A stretch of DNA of 64,000 nt from Sphingomonas hankookensis (GTDB lineage: Bacteria; Pseudomonadota; Alphaproteobacteria; Sphingomonadales; Sphingomonadaceae): the NCBI RefSeq assembly GCF_028551275.1, contig NZ_CP117025.1, positions 1,669,501 through 1,733,500 of the forward strand, written 5' to 3'. The position numbers and the translations under genes are program-made. This document shows, piece by piece, positions 60,088-64,000 of this stretch. Positions within the stretch are counted from its first letter, which is position 1. Each line of letters begins with the position of its first letter. The notes beneath the pieces are model-generated. The model did no database searches, was not told the origin of the DNA, and saw nothing but the letters and a program-made list of their open reading frames with translations.

Positions 60088-60954
60088 TCAGCTACCCGGT
60101 CGCGCAAAGCTATCACGATGATCGCGAACGAAGTCCGCGAAGCTGTGTGGTGCCTGTCCGGTAAGGCGTTCGATCTCGAACGTCGGGTCGATGTCGTGAT
60201 GCCCGGCGACGACGTCGGCGAACTGCACCACCAGTCCCTTCGCCATCCAGCGCGAATTGCCGGTCAGGCGGAGGAGCGCGCGAAATAGCGGGGTCGGCAG
60301 GTCGAGATAACGGACCTTGTGGCCGACCGCCGCCGACAGGCGCTTCGCGGCCTCCTTCATGTCGAGCGTTTCCGGCCCGGTCAGAAAATAGGTCGCGCTG
60401 TCATGGCCATCCTGCATCAGGACCGTCGCGGCGACGCGGGCGACGTCGCGCGTATCGATCCAGGAAACCGATCCCGTGCCGGTCACCTGCGGCAGGAAGC
60501 CCCGGGCGATCGGGTCCTTGAACCACAGGAAATTCTGCATGAAGGCGGTGGGCTTCAGGATCGTCCAGCCGATGCCTGCCGCGCGCAGATGATGATCAAT
60601 CAGCGCATGCGTCCGCGCCCACGGCACCGGCGATCGCACATTCCCGTCCGATGCGGAAATCTTGACGATCCGGCCGATCCCCGCGCGTTTGGCCGCGTCG
60701 ATCGCTGCGGTTTCCTGCGCGAACTGGTTCGGGGTGGGCGGCGTAATCAGGAACATCGTGTCGCAACCCTGCATCGCGCCCGCCAGCGTCTCCGGCCGAT
60801 CGAAGTCGCCGAGGACGCCGTCGATGCCCTGCCTGGCGAACGCGTCGACCTGTTCCTGCTTGCGCGCCATGGCGCGGAACGGCGTTCCTGCGGCCTTGAG
60901 CAGCCGGCACACTTCGCCACCGATGCCGCCGGTGGCTCCGGAGATCAGAATCAT
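60088..60954 (-). CDS. NmrA-like NAD(P)-binding protein (atypical SDR)
   Basis: A 288-residue Rossmann protein. ILISGATGGIGGEVCRLLKAAG is the nucleotide loop, and GDFDRPETLAGAMQGCDTMFLITP and KISASDGN are typical of the NmrA/QOR2-like group. The usual YxxxK pair of classical SDRs is not evident. Such proteins act as quinone or aldehyde reductases or redox sensors. It lies downstream of a MarR gene on the same strand (27 bases), probably one operon. Confidence 0.87.
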   Translation of the reverse strand: MILISGATGGIGGEVCRLLKAAGTPFRAMARKQEQVDAFARQGIDGVLGDFDRPETLAGAMQGCDTMFLITPPTPNQFAQETAAIDAAKRAGIGRIVKISASDGNVRSPVPWARTHALIDHHLRAAGIGWTILKPTAFMQNFLWFKDPIARGFLPQVTGTGSVSWIDTRDVARVAATVLMQDGHDSATYFLTGPETLDMKEAAKRLSAAVGHKVRYLDLPTPLFRALLRLTGNSRWMAKGLVVQFADVVAGHHDIDPTFEIERLTGQAPHSFADFVRDHRDSFARPGS

Positions 60955-60981
60955 GGGGGAGGGTCCTTCGACGTTGAGGAA

Positions 60982-61443
60982 CTAGAGAGCGTCGGACGGG
61001 TCGAGCCGCTCCGAAATCACCGCGATCATGGCGTGGAGCGTCGCGATCGCCTCGCGGATGCGCGGCACGCCGATCCGATCGACGATCGCTTCGTCCAGCG
61101 GTGCGACGGCCTGCTCGGCGCTGATCAGCGTCGTCGATCCGGCGGGCGTCAGCACGACCAGCTTGGCCCGGCGGTGATGCGGGTTGGGATAGAAGGCGAC
61201 CAGCCCCCGTTCGGCCAGCAGATCGGCGATGCGCTGCACCGCCTGCCGGGTCAGCCCCATGGCGCGGGCGATCGACGCCACGGTATGCGGGGCGGGCGAA
61301 TAGTGCAGGGCGGCCAGCACCTGCCACCACGCGCTGGTCAACCCGAGCGCGGCGACCAGATCGTTACCCGCACTGACCAGCCGCCCATTGGCGCCGAAGA
61401 CCGACAGCGCGAGTTCGCGGACATCGGGGTGAAGATCGGACAT
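60982..61443 (-). CDS. MarR-family regulator
   Basis: A 153-residue winged-helix repressor. The DNA-binding part is TVASIARAMGLTRQAVQRIADLLAERGLV, then the wing FYPNPHHRRAKLVVLTPAG. Dimer helices flank it. ATG 61443 is chosen; a TTG at 61458 is also in frame and its reading starts right after a strong palindrome. It likely represses itself and the NmrA-like gene, released by a phenolic or electrophile. Confidence 0.87.
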   Translation of the reverse strand: MSDLHPDVRELALSVFGANGRLVSAGNDLVAALGLTSAWWQVLAALHYSPAPHTVASIARAMGLTRQAVQRIADLLAERGLVAFYPNPHHRRAKLVVLTPAGSTTLISAEQAVAPLDEAIVDRIGVPRIREAIATLHAMIAVISERLDPSDAL

Positions 61444-61460
61444 AGCCGCTGTACTCAAGT

Positions 61461-61476
61461 TGACAATATGTTGTCA
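61461..61476. promoter_or_regulatory. MarR-type operator palindrome
   Basis: TGACAATATGTTGTCA, perfect 6-base arms TGACAA/TTGTCA around TATG, lies 18 bases upstream of the MarR start codon. MarR dimers typically bind such 16-base dyads over their own promoter. Confidence 0.7.
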
Positions 61477-61567
61477 TAATCAGGATGGGCCGGGTTGGTT
61501 CCATAGCCAAGTGGCTACCCTGCAGTCCTTTGGGTTCAGAAGGGCGAGGCGACGGTGCCGGCCCCGG

Positions 61568-62494
61568 TCAATAGGCCCATTCGGGATCGGTGGTGAACAC
61601 GATCGTCAGCCACCGGTCGGGGCTATCCTTGCCCAACGCATCGCCAATGGCGTCGCGCAGCAGGTCCCATTCCTCCAGCCGGCGGGCCGGCCAATGTTCG
61701 GGAACGATGAAGGCAAGCTCGATCTGGATGCCCCGGCCGACCCGGGCGACGAACGCGCGGTGGCCGACGAAACCGTGCTGCTCGACCACCTTGCCGGCAA
61801 CTTCCTCAACCTGAGTCCACAGGTCGCGGGGCGTCACCAGCAGGATTTCGGACAGCGCCTTGCGCACGGTCGCGAACGGCCCGGGGATGATGACGACGCA
61901 GACGAGGATCAACGCGATCGGATCGACATAGGGCGCGATCCAGCCATATGGCCCGCCCTGTACGGCAAAGCCGATGATGAATGACAGGAACAGCGCACCG
62001 CTCAGCGCCGATGTCATCGCCCATGCCCGCGCATCGAGCGCGACGAAGGCCGATCCGATCGAACGGTTGGCGCGCCGGACGAGTACGGCCATGCCCATAT
62101 CGACCAGCAGGCTGGCGCCGGTAAAGGCCATTACCGGCCCGAAGGCGAGCGCATGGCCGCCGGAAAGGATCGCGCCGACGGCGTTGATGATCGCATAGAC
62201 GCTCGCACCGATCAGCAGGGTGCCGTTGACCCCCAGCACGAGCGGTTCGAGGTGCCAGAACCCCATGGTGAAGCGCCGGCTGTAGATGCCGCCCGCCGCG
62301 TCGGCGGTATTGGAGGCGGCGATCAACCGGGCGACGAGCAATGCCATCCCGGTCATCGCCGCGTCGATCAAGCCATAGACCCCGTCGAACACGATAGCCG
62401 ACGACCCGACCACGATGCCAATACCGGCGCCGGCCATCGCCAACACGATGGTAACGACGACGGACAGGCGCAGTATACCTTGTTCGGTCTTCAT
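61568..62494 (-). CDS. Cation diffusion facilitator family transporter
   Basis: A 308-residue membrane protein of the CDF superfamily. SAIVFDGVYGLIDAAMTGMALL carries the DxxxD helix-2 site in a variant form (DGVYGLID). Helix 5 reads ALDARAWAMTSALSGALFLSF. A C-terminal domain (QIELAFIVPEHWPARRLEEWDLLRDAIGDALG) is present. Metal preference is unclear; the Asp-rich site lacks the zinc-type His. ATG 62494 was chosen over longer in-frame starts, whose upstream sequence is low-complexity. Confidence 0.8.
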   Translation of the reverse strand: MKTEQGILRLSVVVTIVLAMAGAGIGIVVGSSAIVFDGVYGLIDAAMTGMALLVARLIAASNTADAAGGIYSRRFTMGFWHLEPLVLGVNGTLLIGASVYAIINAVGAILSGGHALAFGPVMAFTGASLLVDMGMAVLVRRANRSIGSAFVALDARAWAMTSALSGALFLSFIIGFAVQGGPYGWIAPYVDPIALILVCVVIIPGPFATVRKALSEILLVTPRDLWTQVEEVAGKVVEQHGFVGHRAFVARVGRGIQIELAFIVPEHWPARRLEEWDLLRDAIGDALGKDSPDRWLTIVFTTDPEWAY

Positions 62495-63109
62495 GCCGCA
62501 CCTGTGCCTCATTTCGAGGGCCGCTGTCATCGCCATTCCCGCAAAACCCGGGACTAGCGGTTTCGCTAGTGGAACGCCCGGCGACGAGGCGGAGCAGCAA
62601 TGGCGTCCGAAGCAGGATCGGCGCCTTTGCGGATCGTTGGAGGCGGTGTCGTCACGCGATGGCCGGAGGTAGCCGGTCGGACGCATTCAAATCCGGGCAA
62701 ATGTCCTAAAGCAACCCGCTCATGCACCGGGGGTAGCGTTCGCAGCGACGCGCAAATCATAAGGGAAAAGGTTGCCGCACCTTCCGCGAAATATCGCTGG
62801 AATGGTGACCCCTACGGGAGGTGCAGGCAACTGCATACACCCAGTGAAATCAGTACTTTAGAAGATGCGCTTTAGCGTAATCGTAGCCGTTTCGTAGCAC
62901 TTTCACGAATGTTATAAAAGGCCGAACGCGTCTCGTTGGGATCGGGTCCGCAACGAGGGTGAAGGTACGTCGAAACCTGATCGCTTCTTCTTCTTCCATC
63001 GACGCCTTGCGTGCTTCAGGCATACCTTTTGGCCTGAACCGGGTAGATCTTATTAAGGTATAGAACGGTATTTGACGGAATAGGGTAAGGTATCGAAGGA
63101 AATGAAAAA
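62495..63109. other. Non-coding, lower-GC region
   Basis: About 615 bases without a convincing gene. GC falls from left to right. TTGACG at 63072-63077 may be the -35 of a promoter for the 63110 gene. GCGTAATCGTAGCCGTTTCGTAG (62872-62894) holds a short internal repeat of CGTAG. No tRNA, attachment site or clear repeat was found. Confidence 0.4.
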
Positions 63110-63718
63110 ATGGCTGTCGATCTACTTTTTGAGAAATTAGATAAAATCTCTGACATGCTGCTGCGGCAGGTTTCAAGCCGTTGGGAAGATCTGTCCTTTC
63201 CGGAGGCAGCGGGGTTTGCGGTCACAAGGGTGACTCATGACCCGCAAAACGGTTCATCCTACTTTTGTTCGACGCTGGTGGAGTCTACAAGCGGTATAAA
63301 AATTCCGCTCGTCCATAGGCTTCATGACAGTGATATTTCGTCCTTGAATGCAGCCGACTTTGTGGAGGCCGCACTTGTGACGATCGCAAATCTCCAGGCG
63401 ACTCGGGTTGGCGACGTTTATTGTGAATTGCTGAATACGATCGTGGATCTTCTGGGATCGAACTGCTCAGCTGAAGCTCCACTGCGTCTCATATCGCTTG
63501 ATGCGCTTCCGGTCGGGGTCGGAGGCATTCACGCCGCCCCCGGTTTCGAGGCCAATCTTCAAATGCTAAGTGCCGATCTTGCGGCGAAAATCTATGTGAT
63601 GAAAATTAAGGACGCTCGAGATTTCCGTGACTGCTTCTTTGCGGAAATCCTGCCTGAACAACGGGCCCGGGCAGCCGGCATGGCGGGGTATGATGTACCC
63701 GAGGCGGTCAACGATTAA
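63110..63718 (+). CDS. Hypothetical protein in low-GC region
   Basis: A 202-residue soluble protein with AAGGAA before the ATG. GC and codon choice are noticeably lower and less biased than in the genes to the left (AAA, ATA and TTT codons are frequent). Sequence is LLFEKLDKISDMLLRQVSSRWEDL at the start, a central FVEAALVTIANLQATRVGDVYCEL and a C-terminal LAAKIYVMKIKDARDFRDCFFAEIL. No family recognised. It may belong to a foreign segment together with the next partial gene. Confidence 0.6.
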   Translation: MAVDLLFEKLDKISDMLLRQVSSRWEDLSFPEAAGFAVTRVTHDPQNGSSYFCSTLVESTSGIKIPLVHRLHDSDISSLNAADFVEAALVTIANLQATRVGDVYCELLNTIVDLLGSNCSAEAPLRLISLDALPVGVGGIHAAPGFEANLQMLSADLAAKIYVMKIKDARDFRDCFFAEILPEQRARAAGMAGYDVPEAVND

Positions 63719-63788
63719 GGCGTCGGCGCGCCCCGGCCTCTATAATATCAATCGGGCCGCACTGCCTCTTTGAGACGGAACCGCGAAG

Positions 63789-64000
63789 ATGAATCAAACT
63801 GGCGATGAACCTGCAGCTCAACCTGATACGCCGATGAGCCTGGTCGGGTTGGTGCAGGCTGAGCTGGTAGAATATACTGAACGACGCGAGCATCTCCTTG
63901 CCGCCATCAAAGGGCTGGCTGCTGGTCGTCGGGTTGAAATTTACCGTCGTCACCTTGAAGGCATGACGCTGAAAACTACGTACAATTATCATCGTGTACG
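63789..64000 (+). CDS. Hypothetical protein, partial (continues beyond right edge)
   Basis: The frame from ATG 63789 stays open for 70 codons to the end of the window. It reads MNQTGDEPAAQPDTPMS, then SLVGLVQAELVEYTERREHLLAAIKGLAAGRRVEIYRRH (helical, charged). GC is again low. The fragment is too short for recognition. Confidence 0.55.
   Translation, partial: MNQTGDEPAAQPDTPMSLVGLVQAELVEYTERREHLLAAIKGLAAGRRVEIYRRHLEGMTLKTTYNYHRV

Noticed and set aside
62850..63176. 108-codon minus-strand ORF, or a 57-residue version from 63024
   Set aside because: Overlaps the start of the 63110 gene and lacks a ribosome binding site; may be real but cannot be supported.

Overview
The window is GC-rich, densely coding DNA that looks like a Sphingomonas-type alphaproteobacterium. 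The grounds are a CcrM-type GANTC methyltransferase, a pgi-gor pair, an lepB-rnc pair, many GTG starts with 4-base overlaps, and extragenic hairpin repeats of the CCCCAGC-GCTGGGG type. No rRNA, tRNA or CRISPR array was seen.

Left part (1 to about 36.3 kb) is accessory DNA. It starts with a minus-strand operon cut by the window edge: an unknown protein, a DnaQ-like exonuclease with a C-terminal add-on, another unknown protein and an AAA-type ATPase. After an orphan ArsR regulator comes a three-gene ABC-three-component (ABC-3C) defence-type system (nuclease, middle component, SMC-like ATPase; 7.1 to 3.75 kb). Next is a large metal-resistance block. It holds a MerR-controlled CDF/DUF3703/His-rich/CzcCBA/CDF operon, a second MerR gene divergent from a glutaredoxin-MauE fusion, CopC-CopD, a CnrYXH-like anti-sigma/sensor/ECF-sigma cassette, an acyltransferase, a small Cys-Cys-Lys repeat protein, a DmeF-like exporter, two DUF305 proteins, a PepSY protein and CopB-CopA. 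The block ends in a Tn7-like transposition module: tnsA-tnsB-tnsC-tniQ in one overlapping operon (30.2 to 36.3 kb). Just upstream lie two convergent genes for paralogous, catalytically degenerate integrase-like proteins. I infer that the metal and defence genes are cargo of a Tn7-like element whose one end lies between tniQ and a DUF3617 gene (36,283 to 36,401). Its other end is not visible.

Right part (36.4 to 62.5 kb) is chromosomal housekeeping: DUF3617 lipoprotein, PAP2 phosphatase, a DUF922-like zincin, rnc-lepB, a GIY-YIG protein, pgi-gor, a DAACS symporter, glmM-DUF1272, a thiD-VOC fusion overlapping rnhB, ccrM-folP, a large unknown exported protein, a TetR gene with recognisable operators, a class III sirtuin, a three-subunit molybdenum hydroxylase (PaoABC-like), an NmrA-type reductase with its MarR regulator, and a CDF transporter. 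Seven GANTC sites lie in the 119 bases upstream of ccrM, which suggests autoregulation by methylation.

The last 1.5 kb (62.5 to 64 kb) has visibly lower GC and carries one unrecognised gene and the start of another; it may be a second foreign segment.
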